Part shown: piece after piece, positions 1 through 6,983 of the stretch | Position numbering within the stretch: the stretch's first letter is position 1 | Layout of the letters: each line of letters begins with the position of its first letter | From: JAZNGX01 sp045576675 | Lineage (GTDB): Bacteria; Bacillota; Clostridia; Monoglobales; Firm-18 | DNA: 14,616 nucleotides | Assembly (NCBI GenBank): GCA_045576675.1 | Contig: JAZNGX010000092.1 | Span: 1 to 14,616 of the forward strand | Direction: 5' to 3' | Notes under the pieces: model-generated | What the model saw: only the letters and a program-made list of their open reading frames with translations | What the model was told of the DNA's origin: nothing | Database searches by the model: none | Translations under genes and position numbers: made by a program

Positions 1-34
1 GGTTTAATTTATATCGAAATATGTCGATTGATTT

Positions 35-64
35 TTGTGGTTTTATATGGTAAACTTGTATTGT
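35..64 (+). promoter_or_regulatory. Possible weak sigma-A promoter upstream of the exported repeat protein
   Basis: A TTGTGG element (35-40) and a TATTGT element (59-64) are separated by 18 bases. This is a loose match to a -35/-10 pair and would start transcription near position 71, ahead of the ribosome site for the gene at 102. The -10 match is only 4 of 6, and A+T-rich DNA produces such matches by chance. A small inverted repeat, ATCGA/TCGAT (13-17 and 24-28), lies just upstream. The rest of positions 1-101 shows no gene. Confidence 0.22.
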
Positions 65-101
65 AAGGACTAAAAATTACCGTGGGCAGAAGGGTGATTA
101 T

Positions 102-1331
102 ATGAAAAGGCTTATTGCTACATTGCTTATCATTTTTATTGCATTAACTGTAAATGCAAACGACACTATTATTGTAAAAAAAAGTACTGTTGGTTTAAAC
201 GGTGAGTTTTATGGAGGAATTTTGCCATGGAATTATCCGTTTTTAAACTACAATGATGTAACTTATGTACCCATAACAACATTCTCAAAATCATTTGGTT
301 ATGATGTGGAAGTTGATGAGTCTACAAACATATACAATCTTACACAAGCGGTTTTTGACGGCAGTGCAAAATTTGGTGAACCTATGCTATCGGCACATAT
401 AACACTTGAAGAGCTTTTGACAAATCCGCAAAAGTATATTGGCAGACGTGTTAGTGTTGAGGGTTATATACGTGTGGGATATGAAGAAGATGAATTATTT
501 ATTACATATGATGATTATAAGTATTATAATTCATCAAGTTCTGTTAAGCTGAATTACAGAACATATTTACCGTTGGTATTAAATGCAACTTTGGGTGATT
601 TATCAACTGTATCGGGAAGATATGCTAAGGTACAGGGGATATTAAAGCAGTTGTGGGAATATCCTGAAACTTATATTTTGACAAAAATCAATTTGATTGA
701 AGTAAAAGGTGAAGGTACACGGTTGCAAGTATATAAGGATTTTTCAAAGTATGATTTTTACGAAAACATTGACCAGCTTGAAGCTGCTGTATGCGATGCA
801 AGTCTGTGTCTTGACGGAGTAGTTTATGAAGCACTGAATGAATATGGCGTGGCTGTACCGACATTCAAGGTTGACGGTGAAATGTATATGCCGTTAAGAG
901 CTTTTGCAAAGGCGTTTGATTTGTATATAGATTATGATGAAAAAGATGATGAAATAATATTAAATCGTAATTGTAATATGAATTTGAAAGAGTATAACGA
1001 AGATGATTTTACGCTTGTAGGAGCAGAGTATAATCCTGTATCAATAGTAAATCTTTTTGCAAATCCGCAGAAGTATGAAAACACATATATAAGTGTACAA
1101 GGAGCGGTGAAAGACGGCAAGCTTTATCAGGATACTACATACTTATCTGATTATATAGAGCTTGAAAAATTTAAAGGCATTGAAGAATTTGATAATAGCT
1201 TTGTAAGAATTATAGGAACATTAAAAAAACAGAACGAAAAATATATAATTGAAAGTGTAGATTATATGGAACAAAATAGAAATTTTGAACAATATCCATT
1301 TGATTTATATTTTGACCAATGGTACAATTAA
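102..1331 (+). CDS. Exported protein with duplicated stalk-like plus OB-like segments, function unknown
   Basis: Predicted secreted protein of 409 aa; I do not recognise a named family for the whole chain. Residues 1-19 form a signal peptide (basic start, hydrophobic core, VNA before ND). Residues about 21-80 and 232-288 resemble the copper-amine-oxidase N-terminal/stalk domain common in clostridial exported proteins. Each has a hydrophobic-Pro core (YVPITTFSKSFG; YMPLRAFAKAFD) followed by an acidic stretch and a beta strand. Each stalk segment is followed by a beta-rich region (about 102-200 and 313-388) that opens with the same NPQKY motif (108-112, 321-325), then a VSVEGYI/ISVQGAV strand, and later VQGIL/IIGTL. 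That pattern suggests an OB-like fold. The protein is thus a tandem duplication of a two-domain unit. The start is supported by GAAGGGTG upstream of the ATG. A role at the cell surface is inference. Confidence 0.8.
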   Translation: MKRLIATLLIIFIALTVNANDTIIVKKSTVGLNGEFYGGILPWNYPFLNYNDVTYVPITTFSKSFGYDVEVDESTNIYNLTQAVFDGSAKFGEPMLSAHITLEELLTNPQKYIGRRVSVEGYIRVGYEEDELFITYDDYKYYNSSSSVKLNYRTYLPLVLNATLGDLSTVSGRYAKVQGILKQLWEYPETYILTKINLIEVKGEGTRLQVYKDFSKYDFYENIDQLEAAVCDASLCLDGVVYEALNEYGVAVPTFKVDGEMYMPLRAFAKAFDLYIDYDEKDDEIILNRNCNMNLKEYNEDDFTLVGAEYNPVSIVNLFANPQKYENTYISVQGAVKDGKLYQDTTYLSDYIELEKFKGIEEFDNSFVRIIGTLKKQNEKYIIESVDYMEQNRNFEQYPFDLYFDQWYN

Positions 1332-1348
1332 AGTCATATTTATATGGT

Positions 1349-1389
1349 TTTGGCAACAACGGCGGAACAACTTCTGGAATTGTGCCAAA
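1349..1389 (+). other. Imperfect hairpin in the intergenic gap between the two exported-protein genes
   Basis: Positions 1349-1359 pair with 1380-1389 in ten base pairs with one bulged A at 1355, enclosing a 20-base loop. The hairpin lies after the stop of the first gene and ends about 20 bases before the ribosome site of the second. No T-run follows it, so it does not look like a terminator. It may be an mRNA processing or stabilising element, or chance. Confidence 0.3.
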
Positions 1390-1407
1390 CAATTATGATA
1401 TCGAAAG

Positions 1408-1413
1408 AGGAGG
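1408..1413 (+). promoter_or_regulatory. Perfect AGGAGG ribosome binding site
   Basis: An exact AGGAGG with nine bases to the ATG at 1423 fixes the start of the lipoprotein gene. It is stronger than most ribosome sites in the window. Confidence 0.8.
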
Positions 1414-1422
1414 AAGAACTTT

Positions 1423-2595
1423 ATGATTAAACTGTTCACAAGCATATTATTGTCAATAGTAATTTTATGTGGTTGTTTTGAAAAAAACAATATAAATGAA
1501 AACAATGTTGCTAAAGTGAACACAGATATGACAACTGAAGATGATGAGAAGGAACAAACTCCTTCTCATCTTACTGAAGAAGAAATATTAGGTTTACAAA
1601 AATCTTGGGATGGTAAATTTGTTACACTCGAAAACAACATATATTATAACGAAAGTGCAGGCTACAAGATTATTTTGCCGGAAGAATATGTTGGATGGTA
1701 CAGCGTATTTGAACATAATAATTCTGACTGTGAGTATGTAACAGTATTTTTTATGGGAAAGAGCAACACGTGTAAAAATCTTTGGGAAACCAAAGGACTA
1801 CCTGGGATAGAATTATATAGTTTTTCTAATAAAAGTGACATGGAACCCGTTGATGGGAACAAGTATGGGGATAAAGAAATCGGAAAGGCAAAAAACATTA
1901 AATATTATGAACATCGGCTTTTGCATCCTACATCGGATGTTGTGTTTAATGATGCTGTGAAAAATTCTTTGCAAGGTGAAGAATATGATTTACTTCTTGA
2001 AGATGAGAGAATATTTAAAAAATTAGACAGTGCTTCCTATGGTGCAGGATTCCATTTTATAGGATTTGGCAATAAAAAGCTTGATTCGAATGATAAAGGG
2101 ATTTATTTATCTGATGTAAAAGGTAAGTATTCTCCGCCCGAATTACCTTCAAGTAATATTTATGTAAATGAGCAATGCGGGTATCAGCTTACATTACCTG
2201 AAAGCTGGCTTGGTTGGTATTATATTGACGAAGTATATCCCGAGTGTATTTGTGTTTATTTCTTTGGTAAAAGTATTACAGGTACTTTTTTGATTAGACA
2301 TTTTGAAGAAAGGGCCGGAGAAGAACATAAAACTTATGGGTTGAGAATGTTTTATATAATGACGGAAGAAATAATGAATAATGGTACGTTTGACAGTATC
2401 AGATATATTGGTACTGCACATGATACAAATTATTATTTTGCAACGGCTACAGATGCAACACTCCCTGCACTTACCCTTAGTTGGGAATACTGGGATGATA
2501 TAACAGAAGAAGAAATTGAACTTGCCCAAAAAGATTGGGAAATGGTCGAGCAAATGAATTATGAAGATGTAATAAAAACTTTCAAAGAACATTAG
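1423..2595 (+). CDS. Predicted lipoprotein with an internally duplicated domain, function unknown
   Basis: A 390 aa protein with a short basic N-terminus, a hydrophobic segment and a lipobox-like LCGC with the lipidated Cys at 18. Cys at the -2 position is unusual but tolerable. An acidic, low-complexity linker (about 19-65) leads to two diverged copies of one domain. Copy 1 (about 72-205) has NIYYNESAGYKIILPE, then GWY and VTVFFMGKS. Copy 2 (about 245-385) has NIYVNEQCGYQLTLPE, then GWY and ICVYFFGKS. Later parts also match (IGKAKNIKYYEH against IGTAHDTNYYFA, then an acidic helical end). I do not recognise the domain and assign no enzyme activity. It follows the other exported protein by 91 bp in the same direction, so the two may be co-expressed. 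Its strong ribosome site supports a real gene. It is probably anchored on the outer face of the membrane. Confidence 0.8.
   Translation: MIKLFTSILLSIVILCGCFEKNNINENNVAKVNTDMTTEDDEKEQTPSHLTEEEILGLQKSWDGKFVTLENNIYYNESAGYKIILPEEYVGWYSVFEHNNSDCEYVTVFFMGKSNTCKNLWETKGLPGIELYSFSNKSDMEPVDGNKYGDKEIGKAKNIKYYEHRLLHPTSDVVFNDAVKNSLQGEEYDLLLEDERIFKKLDSASYGAGFHFIGFGNKKLDSNDKGIYLSDVKGKYSPPELPSSNIYVNEQCGYQLTLPESWLGWYYIDEVYPECICVYFFGKSITGTFLIRHFEERAGEEHKTYGLRMFYIMTEEIMNNGTFDSIRYIGTAHDTNYYFATATDATLPALTLSWEYWDDITEEEIELAQKDWEMVEQMNYEDVIKTFKEH
1543..1570 (+). repeat. Perfect 11-bp inverted repeat inside the lipoprotein gene
   Basis: GATGAGAAGGA (1543-1553) and TCCTTCTCATC (1560-1570) are exact reverse complements around a 6-base loop. 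The repeat lies in the codons of the acidic linker just after the lipid-anchor region. No T-run follows it, so it is not a typical terminator. Confidence 0.75.
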
Positions 2596-2696
2596 ACAAG
2601 ATGCACGTTCGAGACCACTGAAAAAGTTGATGTTTTCAGGCGTTTAAAACCATTTAGTGACATATAATTTTTAAGAACGATGAACAATTATTTGTT

Positions 2697-2733
2697 AACG
2701 AAAAAACTACCGTCAGGCGGTAGTTTTTTCGTT
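2697..2733. terminator. Bidirectional intrinsic terminator between the convergent blocks
   Basis: Positions 2697-2712 and 2718-2733 form a perfect 16-bp stem around a 5-base loop. The stem carries A6 on one arm and T6 on the other, so each strand reads a GC-containing core (CTACCG/CGGTAG) followed by a T-run. It should end the + strand exported-protein genes and the long - strand operon alike. On the - strand the TGA stop of the AI-2E family gene lies in the loop, so that gene's last codons form one arm of the stem. The rest of 2596-2712 holds no gene; it contains only a small CTGAAAA/TTTTCAG hairpin (2618-2639) without a T-run. Confidence 0.9.
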
Positions 2734-3825
2734 GATTTTATTTTCACGCTGGACTAAAACGTCCTCTAAAATTGTTCGTGCAATTGCCATAAAAGGAACT
2801 GCCAGAAGTATTCCGATAATGCCGAACAATGCACCACCGATTAAAATCCCGACAAGCACCCAGAACGGCTTTACAGAAAGCCCTTCCTTTACAATTGCGG
2901 GTTGAATAAGATTTGAATCCACCTGTTGCAGAATAATAAGTGCAAGCAACACCCAAAGTGCCTTTGAAAAGCCTGAGAAAAACAGTGTTATAACGCAAAT
3001 TACAACGCAGGCAACAATTGCACCAAAATATGGAATTAAATTCATAAAACCCATAAATATGCCAAGCAGTACTGAATATTTAACTCCCATTATGCTAAGC
3101 ACAACCGATGCTAAAAGCATAACCACTATGGCATCAATAAGCTGACAGAAAAGATATTTATATATATAATTGACTGCAAGCTTTAAATATTTGCCGACAG
3201 GCTTGCGGATTTGCTCTTTTACAAAAAGCTGTGTTATACGAAGTGTTGTCGCTTTGAAATTTTTTCTGTCTATCAGGATATATATTGACATAATTATGCA
3301 CACGAATGTACTGAATACAACCGAACCTGCACCAACGATGTTGGCAACATATTTTGATACATTATCAAGGCTTATGCTTTTTAATATATTTTCTACAGAC
3401 AAATACTGGTGCAGCTTATCAACAGCAAAGCCGCTGTTTTCAAGAAACTCTGCAAGTCGTGTAACTATCGACGGGAACTGCGTTACAAGCTCGTTTATGC
3501 TTCTTTTAATATAAGGCACAAAAAGCGATGACACAGTAACCAAAAACGTAATTATGACAATATAAATCAAAAGAACAGATATTGGCCGTGCTATTTTCTT
3601 TATAACCTTGTATTTGCACTTTAACAAAAGTGCTTCAAGCTTTTTGCATATGGGATAAAGCAAAAATGCGATTCCAAATGCTGCAACAACAGGGGTAAGA
3701 ATTCCTAAAAAATATAAAAATCCGTTCCAGAGATTTTCAATATTATCAAAGGTTTTGTACACTGCTATTAAAAGCACGCCTACAACAAACATACCAAAGT
3801 ATTTGCCAAATATTTTATCTTTCAT
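2713..3825 (-). CDS. AI-2E/UPF0118 family membrane transporter
   Basis: A 370 aa polytopic membrane protein of the AI-2E (UPF0118, PerM-like) family. It shows two hydrophobic N-terminal segments, a further pair around a soluble central region, and a C-terminal membrane bundle. The C-terminal half has the conserved NLIPYFGAIV and QQVDSNLIQPAIV segments, then GGALFGIIGILLAVP. Family members have been linked to autoinducer-2 export and, in some halophiles, to Na+(Li+)/H+ antiport; the substrate here is unknown. The start directly abuts the stop of the preceding cysteine-protein gene (TAA then ATG), with GAGGTAA upstream as ribosome site. It is the last gene of the operon, and its stop codon lies in the terminator loop. 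A link to sodium cycling with the neighbouring ATP synthase is inference only. Confidence 0.9.
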   Translation of the reverse strand: MKDKIFGKYFGMFVVGVLLIAVYKTFDNIENLWNGFLYFLGILTPVVAAFGIAFLLYPICKKLEALLLKCKYKVIKKIARPISVLLIYIVIITFLVTVSSLFVPYIKRSINELVTQFPSIVTRLAEFLENSGFAVDKLHQYLSVENILKSISLDNVSKYVANIVGAGSVVFSTFVCIIMSIYILIDRKNFKATTLRITQLFVKEQIRKPVGKYLKLAVNYIYKYLFCQLIDAIVVMLLASVVLSIMGVKYSVLLGIFMGFMNLIPYFGAIVACVVICVITLFFSGFSKALWVLLALIILQQVDSNLIQPAIVKEGLSVKPFWVLVGILIGGALFGIIGILLAVPFMAIARTILEDVLVQRENKINEKTTA

Positions 3826-4272
3826 TTATTTTACCTCAAAATGTTTTTCGAGTATGTCAGCGGCAATTTTAACAAGCTCGCTGCATGGGCGTTTCTGATA
3901 ATACTCCTGCGTACGCTTTTCGGGATTAGGACTGTTATCAGCCTTTACGCCGTCTAAAAGCTCGCGGCAAATATATGAGCCGTTGATTTTTGCAAACTCC
4001 TTCATAAGCTTTTGAATCTGTGCATAGTTATCCATTTTTTTTGGATTATCAAGCGGGTCATAGTAACCGAATTTCATACCTGCAACCATTGTCATTCCTG
4101 ATACTGCACCGCAAACCTCTCTCATTCTGCCGAAGCCACCGCCAAAGGAGGAGCTTAGACAGAACAAGGTTTTTTCGTCAAGACCAAACTCGTCTTTGAA
4201 AGCAAGCACCACTGCCTGAGCACAGTTACAGCCATTTTCAAAATATTGTTTTGCCAATTCGCCTTTTGTCAT
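3826..4272 (-). CDS. C_GCAxxG_C_C family cysteine protein
   Basis: A 148 aa soluble protein matching the C_GCAxxG_C_C family (putative redox-active or metal-binding proteins of anaerobes, biochemical role not established). Visible features are GCNCAQAV with C15 and C17, C38 before a Gly-rich FGGGFGRM, VCGAVSGM with C54, ICRELL with C102, and PCSELV with C130. That is six cysteines spread over the chain in the usual family positions. No signal peptide or membrane segment is seen, so it is cytoplasmic. The start lies 5 bases after the atpC stop with GAGGTAAG upstream, and the stop abuts the next gene. It is therefore almost certainly co-transcribed with the ATP synthase genes. Its function in that context is unknown. 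Confidence 0.88.
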   Translation of the reverse strand: MTKGELAKQYFENGCNCAQAVVLAFKDEFGLDEKTLFCLSSSFGGGFGRMREVCGAVSGMTMVAGMKFGYYDPLDNPKKMDNYAQIQKLMKEFAKINGSYICRELLDGVKADNSPNPEKRTQEYYQKRPCSELVKIAADILEKHFEVK

Positions 4273-4277
4273 ATTTC

Positions 4278-4682
4278 TTACCTCGATTTATCGTAAATGT
4301 TAATTCTGTTTAAAGCACGCTTAAGCTTTAACTCTGCTAATTTTATGTCTGTATCGTTTGCCTTTTTGTCAAGGCGTTCCTTTGCTTTTTCTGCGGCACG
4401 TTTTGCACGTTCTACATCAATTTCGTCCGCCCATTCAAAGGTTGATGCCACGATTCTTGTGATATCATCTGTAACGGAAACAAGACCGCCTGTGCAGGCT
4501 GCATTTCTTGCTTTGCCCTCGCAGGTGATGACAGCCTTGCCTATTCCGATAGGAGACAAATAATTTGCATGGTTTGCTAAAATTCCAACGTCACCTTCAA
4601 CGGTGGTAACAACTATTTTTTCAGCCTGACCGTCAAAGAATATGCCGTCAGGAGTAACTATCTGAAGATGAAATTCGTTCAC
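4278..4682 (-). CDS. atpC: F1Fo-ATP synthase subunit epsilon
   Basis: A 134 aa protein of normal length for the epsilon subunit, which sits on the rotor stalk with gamma and can inhibit ATP hydrolysis. The N-terminal beta-sandwich (about 1-84) includes the typical EGDVGILANHANYLSPI stretch. The C-terminal two-helix domain (about 87-134) contains ID..RA..A..KA at 88-100. By my recollection of the Bacillus PS3 ATP-binding epsilon, the ligand residues E83, I88, D89, R92, A93, R122 and R126 are all present at the same numbers, and only R99 is changed, to Lys. The start codon is GTG, two bases after the atpD stop, which suggests coupled translation. ATP sensing is inferred, not shown. Confidence 0.95.
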   Translation of the reverse strand: MNEFHLQIVTPDGIFFDGQAEKIVVTTVEGDVGILANHANYLSPIGIGKAVITCEGKARNAACTGGLVSVTDDITRIVASTFEWADEIDVERAKRAAEKAKERLDKKANDTDIKLAELKLKRALNRINIYDKSR

Positions 4683-4684
4683 GG

Positions 4685-6076
4685 TTATTCACCAGCCTTA
4701 GCTATAACTTCGTCTATTGTACCTGCCATCAAGAATGCAGATTCTGGAATGTTGTCGTGCTTACCTTCGATAATTTCTTTGAATCCGCGTATTGTTTCTT
4801 TAAGCGGAACATATTTTCCTTCGATACCTGTAAACTGTGATGCAACAGAGAACGGCTGTGAAAGGAAACGCTGCACCTTTCTTGCACGGCTTACGATAAG
4901 CTTGTCGTCCTCGGAAAGCTCATCCATACCCATAATTGCAATAATATCCTGCAGTTCCTTGTATCTCTGAAGAATTCTCTGCACACCCTTTGCAACCTCG
5001 TAATGCTCTATTCCCACAACATCGGGCGACAGAATTCTTGAGGTTGAATCAAGGGGGTCAACGGCAGGGTAAATACCCATTGATGCAATCTGACGCGATA
5101 AAACGGTTGTGGCATCAAGGTGTGCAAAGGTTGTTGCCGGAGCAGGGTCTGTAAGGTCATCCGCAGGCACGTATACTGCCTGAACAGATGTAATTGACCC
5201 CTTTTTGGTTGAAGTAATACGCTCCTGCAATGCACCCATTTCAGTTGCCAGTGTCGGCTGATAACCAACAGCTGAAGGCATACGTCCCAAAAGTGCAGAA
5301 ACCTCTGAGCCTGCCTGTGTAAATCTGAATATGTTGTCAATGAACAAAAGCACGTCCTGACCTTCTCTGTCACGGAAATATTCAGCCATCGTAAGACCTG
5401 AAAGTGCAACTCTCATTCTTGCGCCCGGAGGCTCATTCATCTGCCCATAAACTAAGGCAGTTTTGTTGATAACGCCTGATTCGTTCATTTCGTTATATAA
5501 GTCGTTACCCTCACGTGTACGCTCGCCTACGCCTGTGAAGACTGAAAGACCGCCGTGCTGCTTGGCAACGTTGTTGATAAGCTCCATAATAAGAACTGTT
5601 TTACCTACGCCTGCACCGCCGAAAAGACCAATTTTACCACCCTTTGCGTATGGGCAGATAAGGTCAACAACCTTGATGCCTGTTTCAAGTATCTCTGTTG
5701 TGCTTTCCTGCTCCTCGTAGCTTGGGGCTTCGCGGTGGATTTCCCAGCGTTCAGGATTTTCGGGATTTGGCTTGTTGTCAATTGCATCACCCAAAAGGTT
5801 GAAAATTCTGCCTAATGTGCAATCGCCAACAGGAACTGTTATTCCCTTGCCTGTGTCTACCGCTTCAACGCCACGAACTAAACCGTCTGTTGAACTCATA
5901 GCAATACAACGAACAGTGTCGTCACCAAGGTGCTGAGCAACCTCAACAACAATTTTTTTGCCGTTGTGGTCTATTTCGATAGCGTTTAGCAAATCTGGCA
6001 ATTTGCCTTCAGGGAATTTTATATCAAGGACGGGTCCGATAATCTGAATAACCTTTCCTTTATTATTTTCACTCAT
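4685..6076 (-). CDS. atpD: F1Fo-ATP synthase subunit beta
   Basis: The catalytic subunit of F1, 463 aa and full length. Visible motifs are Walker A GGAGVGKT (153-160), the catalytic Glu in GVGERTREG (E185), the Walker B stretch VLLFIDNIF (242-250), and the rotor-contacting DELSEED loop present as DELSEDD (385-391). The conserved HLDATTVLSRQ and VDPLDSTSR segments are also seen. It pairs with alpha in the hexamer and makes ATP from ADP and phosphate at the beta-alpha interfaces. The ATG has a good GGAGGT ribosome site. The 45-bp gap upstream, after atpG, is the largest within the operon and shows no terminator. No unusual residues were noticed. Confidence 0.98.
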   Translation of the reverse strand: MSENNKGKVIQIIGPVLDIKFPEGKLPDLLNAIEIDHNGKKIVVEVAQHLGDDTVRCIAMSSTDGLVRGVEAVDTGKGITVPVGDCTLGRIFNLLGDAIDNKPNPENPERWEIHREAPSYEEQESTTEILETGIKVVDLICPYAKGGKIGLFGGAGVGKTVLIMELINNVAKQHGGLSVFTGVGERTREGNDLYNEMNESGVINKTALVYGQMNEPPGARMRVALSGLTMAEYFRDREGQDVLLFIDNIFRFTQAGSEVSALLGRMPSAVGYQPTLATEMGALQERITSTKKGSITSVQAVYVPADDLTDPAPATTFAHLDATTVLSRQIASMGIYPAVDPLDSTSRILSPDVVGIEHYEVAKGVQRILQRYKELQDIIAIMGMDELSEDDKLIVSRARKVQRFLSQPFSVASQFTGIEGKYVPLKETIRGFKEIIEGKHDNIPESAFLMAGTIDEVIAKAGE

Positions 6077-6121
6077 TGCTGTACCTCCTATATAACAAGA
6101 CTTAGTTTGAGGATTGTCTCA

Positions 6122-6970
6122 CTAAAGTGCCTCTGCACCAGAAACTATTTCGGTAAGTTCCTGCGTAATAGCTGCTTGTCTTGCTCTGTTATATTTTAAA
6201 CTTAAATCATCAATCATTTCGCCTGCGTTTTTGTTGGCTGCCTCCATGGCAGTGCGGCGTGCGGCAAATTCCGATGCCTGTGCTTCTGCAACTGCGCCGT
6301 ACAACACTCCGCCCAGATACTGAGGTATAATCATATTAAATACCTCGGAGGGAGATGGCTCGTATATCATAAGCTCACGTGCCTTTTTCTCGGTGTTTTC
6401 ATAATATATCGGCAATATCTGCTCTACAACAGGCTCCTGTGACAAAACAGAAACAAATTTTGTGTATGCAATGTACAGCTTGTCGAAAGCTCCTTTTCTG
6501 AACTGCTCTGCAAGAAACGTACCAAGCTGATAGCAGTCTGAAATAGTAACGTCTTCAGTATATCTGTACTCGTCAGAAAGAATTTCTGCGTGACGTCTGT
6601 CAAAATACTCGGCAGTTTTTTTGCCTATTGGTAAAATACAATATTCATTTCCGTTTGCTTTTGCAGCAACGGATTTTAAAATATTGTTGTTGTATCCTCC
6701 TGCTAAGCCTCTGTCGCCTGCGATTACAACGAAACAGGTCTTTTTCACCTCTCTGTTTTTGATAAACGGCGAAGAAAAGTCGCTGTTGTTTTTTGCGATA
6801 TCATCAAGAGTTGCTTTTAATATTTCAAAAAAAGGTCTTGCTTTTTCAACACGCTCTCTTGCTTTTCTTAGCTTTGAGGATGCAACAAGCTCCATTGCCT
6901 TTGTAATCTGCATTGTGCTTTCAACGCTTTTTATTCTGTTTTTTATGTCTTTCATTGATGCTCCCGCCAT
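6122..6970 (-). CDS. atpG: F1Fo-ATP synthase subunit gamma
   Basis: The central rotor shaft subunit, 282 aa, normal length. The N-terminal helix has the diagnostic MKDIKNRIKSVESTMQITKA and then MVASSKL-like MELVASSKL. The middle has CFVVIAGDRGLAGGYN (Rossmann-like part), and the C-terminal helix carries AEAQASEFAARRTAMEAAN and the RQAAITQELTEIVSGA ending. The N- and C-terminal helices form the coiled coil that turns inside the alpha/beta hexamer. The first ATG (6970) is chosen because AGGATGTG precedes it; a second in-frame ATG five codons later is possible and would also give a normal protein. It lies 13 bp after atpA in the same operon. Confidence 0.97.
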   Translation of the reverse strand: MAGASMKDIKNRIKSVESTMQITKAMELVASSKLRKARERVEKARPFFEILKATLDDIAKNNSDFSSPFIKNREVKKTCFVVIAGDRGLAGGYNNNILKSVAAKANGNEYCILPIGKKTAEYFDRRHAEILSDEYRYTEDVTISDCYQLGTFLAEQFRKGAFDKLYIAYTKFVSVLSQEPVVEQILPIYYENTEKKARELMIYEPSPSEVFNMIIPQYLGGVLYGAVAEAQASEFAARRTAMEAANKNAGEMIDDLSLKYNRARQAAITQELTEIVSGAEAL

Positions 6971-6983
6971 TTGGTTTCACATC

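Noticed and set aside
102..1331. Copper amine oxidase activity for the first exported protein
   Set aside because: Only the N-terminal stalk-type segment is matched; there is no catalytic domain or topaquinone motif.
1344..1430. 28-codon open frame in the gap between the exported-protein genes
   Set aside because: No ribosome site, it overlaps another short open frame and the lipoprotein start, and it has no pattern; likely chance.
2194..2592. 132-codon - strand open frame opposite the lipoprotein gene
   Set aside because: It covers the lipoprotein's second repeat, which is well supported; the antisense translation is Cys/Phe/Ile-rich without motifs.
2618..2639. CTGAAAA/TTTTCAG hairpin after the lipoprotein gene
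   Set aside because: Seven A+T-rich pairs with an 8-base loop and no T-run; the strong stem at 2697-2733 explains termination.
5008..5409. 133-codon - strand frame inside atpD
   Set aside because: It is an alternative frame of atpD, whose own frame carries all the catalytic motifs.
6077..6121. Possible internal terminator or attenuator between atpG and atpD
   Set aside because: Only a 4-bp stem can be drawn and no T-run follows; the gap mainly holds the GGAGGT ribosome site.
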